Assembly: GCA_029204225.1 (NCBI GenBank)
Contig: CM055109.1
Coordinates: forward strand, 43,713,054-43,777,053
Length of the DNA: 64,000 nucleotides
From: Diphasiastrum complanatum
Taxonomy: Eukaryota; Streptophyta; Lycopodiopsida; Lycopodiales; Lycopodiaceae
Direction of reading: 5' to 3'
Part shown: positions 25,601-34,800 of the stretch, piece by piece
How positions within the stretch are numbered: position 1 is the first letter of the stretch
Layout of the letters: the number at the start of each line of letters is the position of its first letter
Translations under genes and position numbers: made by a program
Notes under the pieces: model-generated
What the model was told of the DNA's origin: nothing
What the model saw: the letters and a program-made list of their open reading frames with translations, nothing else
The model's database searches: none

Positions 25601-28600
25601 ACCCTCTTCAGAGCTAGAGGTTAAGCTCTTACATGCATTTTATGATTCTATGTTTGATATGTCTTCTTACTAGCTAGAGAGAGTTCTATATTGTTTTTCA
25701 CTTAGACTAGCATTTTTTATGTTGTCCGACACGGACAGTGCTCCTACGAGATATGTACTTATTTCTTCTGTCTTATGTGCCCTTGGGCACCCAACAAACA
25801 TTAATATGTTTTCTTCTTCTTCTTCTCTATCTCTCTCCTCTGGGTATCCAGTAGAACCGGTCCCTGTCGATTCGGAGGTGCGAACCACGGTTCGCGGTTC
25901 GAACCACGGCTCATGGTAACTATGGAAGTCATCATCCTCGCAAAGCTAAATTGCCCCTCAAAAGAGAAAATGTTTTGTATAATTAAAAGAGAAGTGCCTC
26001 GAGTTCAATAAGTATTCAATGAATAGAATCTAGATGTTGTATTGGCATGGATTAGAGACTTGGTTATTTATTTTGAAGGAGATGACTATGCAAAGAAAAC
26101 CAAAGTATGGCTTTCTTCACTTAATCTAGAGAAGAAGGCTTCTCTTTCATTAGTTGCAATAAAAGGACCTAGGAAGGATTCGAGTCTTAGATGAAGGAAG
26201 ACTTTCTTTTCCAAGAATTTGAGCTAAATATATTGCTATAGTGAGACACATTTCAAGAACAATAACATGAGAGTATAAGTGAATACTATGACATCCACAC
26301 CACAAAATAAGCCACCAAAAGTGCCAAAACAAAAATGAAAATTAAAACCATAAAAGTTATATGCATGGACAAAAGGGCTAAATACAACACAAAACCATAG
26401 TTGCATGGTGCACGATACAGGAATAGACAAAACACCATTTTGCGTATGTATACGAATTTTATTTATTGTAAAAATTTGTTACAATTGTACATTTCTTTTT
26501 CTTTTTTATAAAATACCCCCTTTTGTTTATGGTTATTTGGGACACATCCGAACCCAAAATATAATACTCTAAAAAGTAAAGTTTTGTGGCATGATAGGCA
26601 AGGACAGCCTTAGCATTCTTGTGACCAAAACATTTGCCACATCTGTTGTAATGGGGGGGGTAGAGCTAGTGCCTGCATTGGCTCTGGTAGCACACCTCTG
26701 TTGCAAGAAATCCTAGCACCACTTTTGATCAAAAGTGGCCATGATTTGCTCATCACCAAGTGGCTGAGCAAGCTCAGGTGCACCACTACTAAATCTAGAA
26801 GTAAATGCAATCATCAAGGCTCCCCTCAATGGGCTCACAACATGTGGGCTACACAGAACAAATGGCCGATTGGCGTTACAAAACACCAACCTCTCGCACT
26901 GCTTTTTTGTGTGAATCAATGATTAGGTGCTCCGATTCCACTTGAAAGTAGATGTTGAGCAATCCTACAAGAAGACTCAAGTAACCAAACGACACAATGC
27001 AACTCATGCACCCCTATAGATGGACCACCATGCGGCTTTTCTACAGAGCCATGGCCTGCTCCCAATGAAACAAACCCTACTACCTCTTGATTGTGTTCTT
27101 CTAACATTGAATGTCGCACTATCGATCCTCATTGCCACCAACAATTCCAGCATACTCAAACCATCTCCAAAGCAACTCATCATTCGTCTCTTGGCTAAGG
27201 GTTAGCTAAGGAGGGTGGAGCAAATGAACAACACCGATAGGGCAATGGAACTTGTTCTAACGCTGCAACTGGATGTTTGATTGATCATGTTAACATTAAG
27301 CAAAAATTGCATTGTTGTCAACCCTAGAAGCCAAATCATGTTGTTGCTCCCTCATCGTCCCTTCACATAACCTAGAATTTGTTTACACCTTTAGGGCCAC
27401 TCTAACGTACATATGGCATTCTTGATCCATACGCCTATTGACGTTGATTGTCATTTGTGGTCCCTTCAAATAGCATGAAATCTCTTCACATAAATCCATT
27501 TCACTCCATGGCTATCTAGCACTCCTTAGTAGACTTGGACCTTGTTCTAGTTGAAAAACCAATAACAGTAAGTCAAGTAGACAATTCCCTCCATAAAAGT
27601 GAAGAGAAAAGTCTACTCAATCACAACAAAACCAGTGTAAGGTGCACCTTACATAACTTCCACGTCATATTTGATGTGGTGATCTAATACTACAAATCTA
27701 GATGTTGGTATAGACAATGTGAAAGTGTTTGTGAACTATTGGATATGTAAATCAACCAAGTGAACTCTTCATGTCGATGCATGCTATGCACTTGCTGTGG
27801 CTCAACCACACTTCTCTTTACCATCTTGTTATGGCTCAACCACACTTCTGTTCATAATAATGATGCCTATTGTTCACTTGCTATGGCTCACACGTTAGTT
27901 AAAGGCCCTCTCAAAGTCTCCATAAACATGGGGGGAGTTTGCCCTACACCCATTTCACCTTTTTGCTAACTGACAACAGTTAGCACTAAAGGGTAGGTAG
28001 GGCCACTATCTACCTTAGTTCCCCCCCTCAGGGTGATTTCAAACTACTAACTAGCGGCACATCCTTTTGCCTAGCCCTTTGACTTGCCGCCCATTTTTTG
28101 AATTTTGACAAGTGAGTTGATCACCCCCCTTTCAAACTTGACTGGCATTGAACCCCTACGATTTGATTGATCCATTTTTATTAAGTTGCCCTTGGCAACT
28201 CAACATGCTGAGCAAAGTCCCCTGGCCCAAAAAATGGGCTTGAGTTGCCCCTATGTGGCATGGGAACCATGCCACCTCATTTGCCACATGGTGGCAACTC
28301 AAGCTAAGTTAGAAATGGCGGAGACCCATTTTTCCTCCTTGGACCAATGGGAGGACTTCGTTTTAAATTTGGGACTTGTTAGGCAATGTAATCTTATACC
28401 ACCCTTGATTCCTTGCTAACTATAACCCCCCCCCCCCCCCCCTTATACGACTGCATACACAGTCCACATGGGTCCTCTCCTCTATCCCTGCAACTGACTG
28501 TCCTCTTACAACTACTTCACACATGGATGTCTACTTCAAACATTTTCATTGATGACAATCCAGTCTATCATCTCCCAACAACGCCTTCAAAATCTTTTTC

Positions 28601-29489
28601 TTACCTCATGTAAAAATGATTACAAGGTAGATTATTGGCATAATGCCCTTGATGTCTATGAATCAGCTTCATTGTGTATTGCGCAAAGGAGGACAATTCT
28701 GAGGAATAAAGTCCCCTAGAAATGACCTAAATGTTTAGAAGGTTTCTAGTTGTAGGGAAATGGTCTATTTACTGATCTTTTCTGATACTTCAGCTCCTAA
28801 TACTTTCAAAATAGACTAAATTTTGCTGATAGAAGGCCTTTGAAGAATGAACCTTTTGCTGACTAAATCATTTGATCACTTACTTGAGCTAAAGTTAGCG
28901 GACAACGATAGCCAAACTCTGACCGAAGAAACTTCAATAAGCACTCCATGAACCGCTGTACATTTTCACAAGTAAATAATGATCAATGTGAGGATCAGGG
29001 CTGCAACTCTTCAAAGAAAACGGCTTGATGTTTAGATAGTTTCAAGCAAAGTGATACTAATTTCTTCCAGCATGTTCTGAATATTGAACAGAATACCAAA
29101 GAGCCAATGAACTAGAAGAAAGACTTTGAAAAACCGTAAAAGGAGAGGATTGTGGAAAAAGGCAGACCAAGTCGCTTTTTGCATACAACTCGTAACCGCT
29201 ACTGGACAGAAAACGAGCAACATGTCTCGAATATCCAAGCAGAGCATAGTGCAAAAGAGGTAAGATTGTCGCTGGAATACCTTCTCGTAATCTGTGGCAA
29301 ACAACTAACTTGAACTAAGCACAGGCACAGACGAGACAGTATGGGTAAGATTGCAGAAACTCGAGAATCGACATCGTTAAATTCATAAGGGAAAACTCAC
29401 CCTTGAACGTCAAGAGGATAGGGATAGCCAATTGATCTCAGCTGCGATCTTACGCGATCTATATTTCCCCGTAAATCACCTGTGGCCAT
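7584..29489 (-). CDS. CEP44: CEP44-like centriolar protein gene, six 5' coding exons (3' end not in hand)
   Basis: Six exons on the - strand splice into one open frame of 166 codons: 29489-29401, 29291-29168, 28955-28884, 8134-8078, 7880-7818 and 7676-7584. The protein starts [12 protein letters not shown], like animal CEP44. It continues with [20 protein letters not shown] and AKSDL (exon 2), [16 protein letters not shown] (exon 3), [16 protein letters not shown] (exon 4) and KRKHNEL (exon 5). Together these cover the conserved N-terminal CEP44 domain in order. CEP44 is a microtubule-binding protein of the centriole lumen needed for centriole maturation; a plant copy would act in basal bodies of motile sperm (inference). 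Intron 3 is about 20.7 kb and carries nested transposons. Intron 2 has a weak donor (GTCTGC) and intron 5 needs a GC donor. The C-terminal part is missing here; candidates lie at 1-440. No disabling stop is seen in the six exons. Confidence 0.8.
7818..7880 (-). CDS. CEP44: CEP44-like exon 5
   Basis: The acceptor TTGTGGCAG precedes 21 codons starting [14 protein letters not shown]. This lines up with the (K)KHKEL stretch after the DVI/DIL motif in animal CEP44. To keep the frame into exon 6 the intron must start with GC (AAG|GCATGT), a minor but known donor class. GT donors in phase 2 exist further on (for example GTTACT) but would give another exon 6 frame. Confidence 0.65.
8078..8134 (-). 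CDS. CEP44: CEP44-like exon 4, after the 20.7-kb intron
   Basis: Nineteen codons between the acceptor GTTGACAG and the donor GTGAAT encode [19 protein letters not shown]. This is the expected F-x(2)-GF(A/S)E-x-K-(L/I) block that follows exon 3 in CEP44. Phase 0 on both sides. It has to be joined to exon 3 across intron 8135-28883. Confidence 0.78.
8135..9829. other. 3' part of CEP44-like intron 3, no element recognised
   Basis: AT-rich sequence with scattered stops in all frames. The short - strand open frame at 9445-9651 has no recognisable domain. Confidence 0.5.
9830..11055 (+). mobile_element. Decayed chromovirus (Ty3/gypsy) integrase with chromodomain
   Basis: Reading + in shifting frames gives the H2C2 zinc-binding piece ([14 protein letters not shown] near 9885-9930) and the integrase core ([11 protein letters not shown] near 10100 and [12 protein letters not shown] near 10230). 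These are followed by [20 protein letters not shown] (10300-10360; the usual TER triplet reads TKR). Then come the C-terminal domain ([14 protein letters not shown], 10780-10820) and a chromodomain ([24 protein letters not shown], 10900-10970). Stops break it, for example after LLKFA at 10437. It is followed directly by a polypurine tract and LTR. The 5' part with RT and Gag is missing. Confidence 0.8.
11067..11669 (+). repeat. 3' LTR of the decayed chromovirus
   Basis: The tract GAGGGGGAAAGGA (11054-11066) is a typical polypurine primer. The LTR then starts TGTCACAG and ends AGTCTAACA, about 603 bp, with TG..CA termini. Inside are a TATA-like GTGTATAAGTA near 11480 and a polyadenylation-like AATAAAG near 11592. 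No 5' LTR partner is visible, so no target duplication can be checked. Confidence 0.65.
11670..14059. other. No gene; probable LTR junction near 12950
   Basis: No domain is recognised in the open frames. At 12948-12963 the - strand reads ..TGTAACA followed by TGGTATTAGAGCAGG, the pattern of an LTR end followed by an initiator-Met tRNA primer-binding site. A - strand element may therefore have its 5' LTR starting at 12957 and extending right. Its other boundary could not be set. Confidence 0.4.
14060..14521 (-). repeat. GC-rich segment, possible solo LTR
   Basis: This ~460-bp stretch is far richer in G and C than its surroundings (for example 14210-14480). On the - strand it starts TGTTAGAGTCCAG at 14521. 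The motif set GGTCACCGGCC / GGTGACCGGTC forms inverted repeats near 14435-14482. Similar flanking words (AGATCAAGAT(G/T)AGTGG) lie on both sides at 13978 and 14539. No reading frame is convincing. An LTR origin is inference. Confidence 0.35.
14805..15162 (-). repeat. 3' LTR of the intact chromovirus
   Basis: 358 bp, on the + strand TGTAATAGATCC...GAGCTCGTAACA; on the element's strand it begins TGTTACGAGC and ends TCTATTACA. It includes a palindromic end GTTACGAGCTCGTAAC. Identical to the copy at 20765-21122. Confidence 0.95.
15174..19961 (-). CDS. Gag-Pol polyprotein of the Ty3/gypsy chromovirus
   Basis: A 1595-residue uninterrupted polyprotein. Domains in order: Gag with WWLNL (~175) and a lysine-rich region; CCHC knuckle C345-C348-H353-C358; aspartic protease around 430-520; RT 620-830 with D720 ([12 protein letters not shown]) and FLDD at 782-785; RNase H 925-1045 with TDASDF (931), E967/E969 and D994; an acidic, serine-rich linker (~1085-1125); H2C2 finger H1175-H1182-C1212-C1215; integrase D1245, D1306, E1342 with 35 residues between the last two; C-terminal domain with [10 protein letters not shown]; chromodomain ~1541-1590 (YLVKW..N at 1560). 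The protease motif, normally D-[STGD]-G, reads D437-D438-V439, so the family glycine is replaced. All other catalytic residues I checked are present. Gag and Pol are in a single frame with no frameshift. Confidence 0.95.
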   Translation of the reverse strand: MTTPQGPDQPQERGFDELETEALAYRKGKEPMEVEEQEQFAEELDELITKEQFLQLVTEVDELKLALANFKSSVDDSFAELKNLILSSAKGSLPSTSQLSPSPLPSVSGETLRSHPSVFKDLKPPTFNGEEKDRNADILQTFLSKWKNIHALKQTPDHLQAIEASLSLGPMAYKWWLNLQETGQTPRSWKAFEEAFLREFLPENELDRAWEAWERTVMDKSLIQYISQYREAILKIKNMDDYQKIRGFVHGLKDEYKVEVQRNSPTTLEQALRYAQIYDDSVGRKRARQQPLSEQLPQKDFQFKKKFLKRKKEDKFKGEAPQKRPSLIQPLKPDDFEKAKQERLCFVCMGKGHTVRQCPKGPFTKKDKKDKKQVHLVQTVCFPSDSAASEIKVYHEDHEHCCQLTSAMLARPFSFGPHDLVRMHGKVGNQSVRVMVDDVATHNFINHTLVKKLKLPEVPSQHRYIVSLAKGEDKKIWETMVSKLNLGIQGYQDQINFQIMHLDRTDIVLGRDWLYSLGPSLHRNYQENTLSFQYEGREIQLHGEHDVPNSPMVCSSELCQLIGDEDHQVFLCDFQFIPEVSISSSIQQKISKLETLLSKFKDVFPEDLPHGLPPSREVDHVINLVPGTAPVSKPPYRVSRTEDEEITRQLTDYLGKGQIQTSSSPWASPVLLVKKKEGSMRLCVDYRALNKVTIKNKYPMPRADELFDQLDGAKFFSKIDLRSGYHQVRIKSEDVSKTAFRTRHGHYEFKVMPFGLTNAPATFMTLMNSVLRPYLGKFVVVFLDDILVYSKTRKEHLKHLRKVFRLLRKHKLYAKQSKCEFFVEEVAYLGHIISSDGIKMDPNKVKAILSWLRPQNILELQIFLGLAGYYRRFVKEYAQIAVPMTNLLKGKGKEFIWESAQQESFDALKTALATAPVLKVVDPNQPFVVETDASDFAVGAVLTQGGRPVAFESKKLEPAQTRYSAYEKELFSIVHALKTWRHYLYGANFEVLTDHESLRYLCNQPELRGRKARWAELMQEFDMSIRYRRGKFNTVADALSRMPIINELSFTQIRNELLKSLRGKCQHDAFFSIIWNSVQNRQLQTPEPVPGAGASSSENTAASVEDDDESEYTSSDDVEDSEPVLPKQTPVVEGQLTQGFKWKQYSIQDEYLLYRDRVCVPNSEDYRQQVLYECHDNPSAGHPGIQKTYELLRRQFFWPSMKKDVHQYVTSCQKCQVNKAERLKAGGLLHPLEIPAGKWESISMDFIVGLPKTQKGNDAIWVTVDRLTKMAHFIPTKTTVRAPELARLFVDGLFKLYGLPSGIVSDRDSKFTGNFWKAVFHHLHTKLNMSTTDHPQTDGQTERVNQVLEDMLRAYVSKRQTNWEEYLSILEFAYNSTKHSATGYSPFMLMYGFQPRSPTAVGFKQEKVEAARNFLEDLNQMIEHAKRSIRQSQDRARHYADPHRRDVQFSTGEKVYLRVPVDSKTLKSGVCAKLSPRYCGPFTISRRLGEVTYELELPHSSKVFPVFHVSQLRKALTRSDNLVGDSVLVLPLDPQQPPHEPEEILDSRETQTRQTLYREYLVKWNDQPVENATWERGSVLRKIFPDFVLEDQDGS
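19962..20764 (-). other. 5' leader and primer-binding site of the chromovirus
   Basis: About 800 bp between the start codon and the 5' LTR. The primer-binding site TGGTATCAGAGCC lies one base from the LTR end. The leader repeats short words such as CGCTG..AAAA and CTTCTGA but shows no long open frame. It would hold packaging signals; none can be pointed out. Confidence 0.8.
20765..21122 (-). repeat. 5' LTR of the intact chromovirus
   Basis: 358 bp, same sequence as 14805-15162 (offset exactly 5960). It is followed on the right by GTTGTCTCC, which does not repeat the left flank. Confidence 0.95.
21123..21676. other. No gene recognised
   Basis: AT-rich intron sequence. Words such as AAATGGCAAATGGCAAAT near 21420 are locally repetitive. 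Confidence 0.5.
21677..22570 (-). pseudogene. hAT-like DUF659 transposase relic
   Basis: On the - strand, [19 protein letters not shown] (22575-22515) is followed after a frameshift by [20 protein letters not shown] and AIEEVGP.HVVQV (22495-22400). These are the hallmark (I/M)SDGW..R and SIDxS...HVVQVVTD motifs of the DUF659 domain found in hAT-type transposase proteins. The last stretch (21845-21677) is an acidic tail with [17 protein letters not shown] ending in a basic RLRPRRA and a stop, like hAT C-termini. Stops and frameshifts break the middle, so it is not functional. A possible N-terminal zinc-finger piece lies at 26590-26660. Confidence 0.7.
22580..23529. other. No gene recognised, possibly more of the hAT-like relic
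   Basis: AT-rich at 22600-23000, then more GC-rich. No motif can be assigned in any frame. Confidence 0.4.
23530..25410 (+). mobile_element. LINE (non-LTR) reverse transcriptase relic
   Basis: On the + strand the RT domain reads almost continuously across three frames. It starts with [19 protein letters not shown] (23600-23660) and [31 protein letters not shown] (23790-23850) follows, then [11 protein letters not shown] (first catalytic Asp), [20 protein letters not shown] (24058-24117) and [10 protein letters not shown] (YADD, 24178-24207). Then come [10 protein letters not shown] and, at the 3' end, a zinc-binding CRVCQLC..VEDEFHF-x-FTCP motif (25132-25200) typical of plant LINE ORF2 C-termini. 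Stop 23759-23761 and frameshifts near 24320 and 24710-25150 disable it. The endonuclease domain is missing (5' truncation, usual for LINEs). Confidence 0.85.
25411..26585. other. LINE 3' tail and AT-rich intron sequence
   Basis: Words AGCTCTAGCAC and GAGCTAGAGGTTAAGCTCTTAC near 25590-25640 repeat the LINE tail. A CTTCTTCTTCTTCTCTATCTC tract follows at 25812-25838. At 25875-25912 lie palindromes GCGAACCACGGTTCGCGGTTCG, related in style to those at 917-1812. No gene. Confidence 0.5.
26586..27230 (-). other. Broken coding-like sequence, unassigned
   Basis: Several overlapping - strand frames look coding. One piece, [19 protein letters not shown] (about 26655-26598), has a C-x2-C and a terminal His and may be a BED-like zinc finger. 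It could be the N-terminal part of the hAT-like relic at 21677-22570, split by the LINE. Stops and frame changes are frequent. Assignment is weak. Confidence 0.25.
27231..28883. other. 5' part of CEP44-like intron 3; no gene, 17-bp poly-C tract
   Basis: No recognisable domain. A run of 17 C at 28426-28442 and a C-rich stretch at 28021-28028 stand out. The intron donor GTAAGT is at 28878-28883 (minus). Confidence 0.5.
28884..28955 (-). CDS. CEP44: CEP44-like exon 3
   Basis: After the acceptor TGTACAG, 24 codons encode [16 protein letters not shown] and PLTLAQ. These correspond to the RF-x(5)-LLR-x-(Q/E)F-x-Y core of CEP44. The donor is a perfect GTAAGT in phase 0. The next exon is about 20.7 kb downstream. 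Confidence 0.8.
29168..29291 (-). CDS. CEP44: CEP44-like exon 2
   Basis: The acceptor is GCCACAG. The exon encodes residues 30-71, with [18 protein letters not shown] and ELYAKSDL, matching the LPII-SYS-FTSYS and ELIAKNDL positions of the family. The donor is GTCTGC, which is poor. It is chosen because the next conserved residues (RF) begin exon 3 exactly at an acceptor. Intron 2 is 212 bp. Confidence 0.75.
29401..29489 (-). CDS. CEP44: CEP44-like exon 1 (start codon)
   Basis: ATG at 29489 begins [12 protein letters not shown]. The exon covers residues 1-29 plus two bases and ends before a consensus donor GTGAGT (phase 2). The same MATGDL start is found in animal CEP44, which fixes the start. 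Intron 1 is 109 bp. Confidence 0.8.
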
Positions 29490-30215
29490 GATTTGCATCT
29501 GTCCTGTTCACCAATCTCACATGTCTATGACAGCATGTGCGATTAAGAATTGCAATGCAACTATCTAGAAACAATCTGGGTTTTCTGAGTAGTCATCATT
29601 GTCATCTATTGCTTGCTAGCAAACAGTGGTCATTTTACTGCTGAGCTCTTCTGGATTCTTCACCACTACGACGCAACAGCTTAAAGTAGCCTGTGTCGCA
29701 GATTGATCGCTTTGAATTTGCAATAATCAAGTGAATCTGAATATCAATTAGAAGAGAAAACTGATCTAGCGCATTGGCATTTGAAAGGAGTTCCAAGAAA
29801 TCCCACATTCGTAGACCAATTTGGCATCGGAAAGGGTGGGGGAGAACTTAGAAGGGAGTGTGCCAAGAACAAACGCTGGTGTTCGATTTTCTTCATTCCC
29901 TCGTCAGACTGGCGGGCTTGCCATTTGCTACATAGTTTTAAAAAAATAATTCTTTGCCCATTTCACTTCACATTGATATTAAGGATGTTTTCCCATTGAG
30001 ATGGGGGTAAGTGCAACACTCACTCCACTTACCCCCATTATCCTAGCCCAGAGAAGGATAGGAGGCTAGTGGATGAGAGCCCCTTTCACACGGAAAGGAC
30101 CCCATATGTGCCTTATCCACTACCTTGCCTTCTATTTTGCGCTAACGGCATATCCAAGTTAACGGAAACGGTCGTCTCATGCTTCACCTACGCATGCTAA
30201 CAACCATATTCATCT
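29490..30215 (-). promoter_or_regulatory. Upstream region of the CEP44-like gene
   Basis: About 725 bp lie between the CEP44 start codon and the CACTA-type array. This must contain the promoter and 5' UTR, unless a non-coding 5' exon lies further away. I see no clear TATA box in a fixed position. Confidence 0.4.
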
Positions 30216-31632
30216 TCAATTAATACATATCATCGACGTGTATCAAACAATATATGACACACTTATATCAATTTAAAGGCATGCTATACTATCATATCCG
30301 TCTAACAACTTTTATTTGCCCACTTATCTACACATGAAGCCATAAAACTTCAAAAAAATATAATTTTATAGCTTTTGAAAAACTGTCATATAAATTAGAA
30401 TAAATGATGGTTTTTCTAGGCTATCATTTATTCCATTTTTTTTGCATAAATTGATATTTAAGTCTATGTATCACATATACTTATCATAATAGATAGTAAT
30501 CCATCCATTTATGTGTAAATTTATCTACTTGGGTTATACATGGGATATTATACCTATTAACGTGTTCTAAACTATCGGATTCAACACTGATACATATCAT
30601 TGACGTGTATCAAACAATATATGACACACTTATATCAATTTAAAGGCATGTTATGCTATCATATCCATCTAACAACTTTTATTTGCCCGATAAAGCCATA
30701 AAATTTTTGAAAAAATGTAATTTTTGGCATAAATGACGGCTTGAAAAACTATCATATAGAGTAGAATAAATGACGGTTTTCTAGGCCGTCATTTATTTCA
30801 TTTTTTGCATGAATTGATATTTAAGTCTATGTATCACATATACTTATCATAATAGGCAGTTATCCATCCATTCACGTATAAATATACCTACTTGGGTTAT
30901 ACATGGAATATTATAGCTATCTACATGTTCGAAACTGTCGGATTCAACACTAATACATATCATCGACGTGTATCAAACAATATATGACACACTTATATGA
31001 ATTTAAAGGCATGTTATACTATCATATCCATCTAACAACTTTTATTTGCCCACTTATCTACACATGAAGCCATAAAACTTCAAAAAAATGTAAATTTTGG
31101 CATAAATGATGGCTTTTGAAAAAGTGTCATATAAACCAAAATAAATGACGGTTTTCTAGCCGTCATTTATTCCATTTTTTGCATGAATTTATATTTAACT
31201 CTATGTATCACATATACTTATCATAATAGGCAATAATCCATACATTCATGTGTAAATTTACATACTTGGGTTATACATGGGATATTATACCCATCGACGT
31301 GTTCTAATCTGTCAGATCAACACTAATACATATCATCGACGTGTATCAAAAAAATATGACACACTTATATCGATTTAAAGGCATGTTATACTATCATATC
31401 CACCTAACTATTTTTATTTGCTCACTAATCTACACATGAAGCCATAAAACTTTTAAAAAAATGTAATTTTTGGCATAAATGATGTCTTTTAAAAAACTGG
31501 CTTATAAACCAGAATAAATGACGGTTTTCTAGGCCGTCATTTATTTCATTTTTCTGCATGAATTGATATTTAAGTCTATGTGTCACATATATTTACCATA
31601 ATAGGCAGTAGTCTATCCATTTATGTGTAAAT
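30216..31632 (+). repeat. CACTA-type tandem array, arm A, part 1 (~365-bp units)
   Basis: The word ATACATATCAT(C/T)GACGTGTATCA recurs at about 30225, 30591, 30953 and 31325, giving periods of 362-372 bp. Each unit carries GGCATAAATGA(C/T)GGCTTTTG and AAATGACGGTTTTCTAGG plus CCGTCATTTA, which pair as a hairpin. Units are diverged by substitutions. No coding capacity. The array is interrupted by a Copia element and resumes at 36302. Confidence 0.85.
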
Positions 31633-31907
31633 ACTTAGAATTTGCTTTGCACAAGAACACAGATCATGCTACACAGTAACACAGATAGAAAACACTCTCC
31701 ACAGCAAACTCATATAGCAACTTTATTTCTCAAAATGAAATAACACTGTACATATAGTTGTTCACTCAGGCAACCCATGCATGACCCGGGTTGTCGTTGG
31801 CGGGATGCGTGTCCCGTCGACTTGCCTCGTGGCGAGGCCAACTGATCCTTATCCACTGATAGGACCCATAGTACAGTAACACAATGATTCTAACTTTAAT
31901 TCTAACT
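31633..31907 (-). repeat. 3' LTR of the nested Copia element
   Basis: 275 bp. On the element's strand it runs from AGTTAGAATT to AATTCTAAGT, an inverted-repeat pair but not TG..CA. A polypurine tract (AAGGGAGAG) precedes it. Confidence 0.85.
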
Positions 31908-31960
31908 CTCTCCCTTAAAGTAGAGTCACTTTTTATACAGTCATATACATAGCTTTAAAG

Positions 31961-32543
31961 TCAACAAACTTTAAGTACAGAAAGCTTCGATCTAAATTTA
32001 TCAAACTTTTCTCCAGTAAGTGGGTTAGTGAAATTATCAGCTAGTTGTGCTTCTGTGCTACAATGAACAATATGAATTTCACGACTCAGCAGCCTCTCAC
32101 GTATGCAGTGATACTGAATCTCAATGTGTTTAGTTCTCGCATGGAGCACTGGATTCTTTGCTAGCTGAATGCCACTCTGACTGTCGCTATGTAAAGTCGT
32201 GGGATTTTTCTGCTTCATGTCAATTTCTTCCAAGATCTGTCTCAACCATATAGCTTCCTGTGCAGCACTACACATTGTCTTATACTCTGCTTCTGTGGTG
32301 GAAAGAGCAATTGTACTTTGCTTCTTACTAGACCAGAAAAAGCAACTACCACAAAAACTGGAATATATATCTTGTGGTGGATCTACGATCATCATAGTCA
32401 CCTCCCCAGTCTGCATCCACATAGCCACACAACTCAGGCAAACCATCATGCTTCCTGTAAATCAAGCCATACTCTGAAGTGCCTTTCACATAACGCAAAA
32501 TGCGTTTAGCTGCCTTCCAATGCGTTTCTGTAGGTGCTGCCAT
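31961..32543 (-). pseudogene. Copia RNase H domain fragment
   Basis: WKAAKRILRYVKGTSEYGL, then DADWGGD, FFWSSKKQSTIALSTTEAEY and HARTKHIEIQYH in two frames (frameshift near 32400-32450). The stop is before the polypurine tract. The usual end motif (here DNFTNPLTGEKF) is kept. Confidence 0.85.
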
Positions 32544-32740
32544 AAACTGACATAGCGTATATCTGGTCTAGTCGTGGTAAGGTAAATCAAGTCCTACTAA
32601 CTGTCTATACAGTGTAGCATCAAATGACTATGACTCATCAAGCTTAGAAAGCTTTTTACCTGGTCCAATAGGAGTATTCATTGGTTTGCAATCCTGCAAT
32701 CTAAACCTGTGCAACAACTCTTTGACATACTTCACCTATG

Positions 32741-33631
32741 TTAAACCCACTTCATGTCCTTTTTGTCACACTTCAGGCAGTAATGCATCAGGCTGAGGTC
32801 TGTCATCTCGAATTGTTCCATGAGGTCTTTCTTGATCATGTCTATCATCTCTTGATTATTTCCCGTAATAATCAAGTCATCAACATAAAGAGCAATCAAA
32901 GCAACCATACCATCAAAGCATAATAGCATAGATCTGGCACTTTCCACAATCGTACAATTTTTGCGCTCAACTACACCATTGAGAGCAGGAGTATGAGCTT
33001 GCGTAAATTGTCTTTTAATCCCACATTGATCACAAAGATCATTGAAGTCATTAGACTTGTACTCACCTCCACTATTTGATCTTAGGACTTTGATCTTCCT
33101 ACCTGTCTGATTTTTGACCAATGCTTTGAAGCTCTTGAAGTTATCAAATGCATCTGATTTCTTCTTCAAGAAGTAGATCCACGTCTTACGTGACATATCA
33201 TCAATAAAGGTCATGAAATAGAAGGCTTTACCTAAGGACATGGTCCTCATAGGCCCGCATAAATATGTGTGGATTAAATCCAGGATGTTCTTGGTTCTTA
33301 CAACACCCCCTTTATTGAACTTCTCTCGATGCTGCTTCCCATATACACAAAATTCGCACATCGATTTCAAGTGATCTTCTATGGTAGGCAATCCTGTTAC
33401 CATCTCCAATTTTCTCATCAAACTGAGGCTTCCCAAGTTCAAGTGACCAAGCCTCTTATGACACAACTCAGTTTGCGATGGAATGGACAATACAAGTCCA
33501 TGTTGCCTCTTAATTGTAGCATTCAACCTGTACAATTTTGTATTGCGCTCTCTTACTCCATCCGCAATAACTTTGAACTTTTGGTTCACAACCTTCACAA
33601 AGCAACGATCATGGGCAAATTCTACTTTCAA
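32741..33631 (-). pseudogene. Copia integrase fused to the RT end by deletion
   Basis: A 296-codon frame with the pre-integrase HHCC finger (HKRLGHLN ... CEFCVYGK), the integrase core (FIDDMSRKTWIYFL, RSNSGGEYKS, NGVVERKN) and then, straight after ESARSMLL, the RT YVDDLIITGNN motif. The integrase C-terminus and most of RT are lost. HTD and RSD catalytic motifs are altered to HTY and RSN. Confidence 0.85.
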
Positions 33632-33702
33632 CTTTTGATCAGTAATGACTCCAATAGAAAGTTGATTTCACTTCAAAACTGGTACGTAAAGTACCTCCTT
33701 GA

Positions 33703-34800
33703 TCATCCTGCTTTTGCCATCATGTAGTTGGATGGAACGGTGCCTATCCCCTTGATCATGCACACTTCACCATTTTCTTGTGAAACAGATGTTCCATCAT
33801 CTAACACCTTCAAACTACTGAACCAATTCTTGTTACCTGTCATGTGTCTTGTGGCTCCTGAGTCAATATACCATGCCTGATCATCTTGATTAGATGACAA
33901 TGCAGATATGAAGATGCTAGAGTCTTCAATCTCACCCTCATGGACAAGGTTACCTGCTTGTTTTGGTTTCCGCTTGCCTTGTTCCGCCAGGAATTTGCGA
34001 CATTCACTCTTCCAATGGCCCTTTTTACCACAATGGATGCACTTGTCTTTCTTCTTAGTTTTACTAGAAGATCCCTCATCCTCCTGAGATTTGGCAATTT
34101 GATGTTTAGACTTCTTCTTGCCCTTGCCCTTGCCTTGTTTTTGGCGTGTCGCAAGTGCCCGATCGTCAGCATTTTAACGTCTAGCTTTCACCATTCGCCG
34201 TTGCTCTTCCTGCATCAAGATTCCTGTGAGATCGTCAAAGGTTGGAAATCTTTCTCTTGATGCTATTCCACTCACAAACATCTAATAGGGTTCTGCAATG
34301 CCGCACAATGCATTGTGCACCAGCTCCACATCACGTATGCGCTCACCAATAGAATGCAGTTCATCTCTCATTGTCTTGATTCTGGTCATGTACGTCTGAA
34401 TGTGCTCTCCTTGCTCCATGCGGGCACTATTCAACTTTCACTTCAGAAACATGATTCTTGACGGATTTGACGTCTCGAACTGCTCCTTTAGCACATCCCA
34501 TGCCTGTCTGGGTGTAATAGCATCACAAATGTGGGTAATGATATGATCCTTCACTGACAAGTTAATGAAGGTCAAAGCTTTCCTCATCTTTTTGTCGAAC
34601 ACTTTGATATTTGCTTCATTTGGGCGGCCTTCTCTCATCACCTGTGACGACTTCCCACATGTCTTTCTCCATCAATATGTTTTTCATTTTCAATCTCCAC
34701 ACTGCATAGTTGGAAATCCCGTCCAATTTGCTACTTTCACTCAAAATGGACTCTCCCATGTTTGCCATCGCAAAACTGCTTGAAACTTCTGCCTTAGGCT
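33703..34800 (-). pseudogene. Copia Gag and protease fragments
   Basis: Gag pieces include RPNEANIKVFDKKMRKAL and ITPRQAWDVLKEQFE (UBN2-type Gag core, 34620-34470), a CCHC knuckle, and the protease WYIDSGATRHMTG. At least one stop and frame changes separate them (for example near 34170 and 33880). Confidence 0.8.

Noticed and set aside
28800-28880. A nearby exon 4 for the CEP44-like gene (frames such as KGLLSAKF or [11 protein letters not shown])
   Set aside because: The fit is only by spacing of hydrophobic residues, stops follow at once, and the exon at 8078-8134 carries the real GFSERK block.
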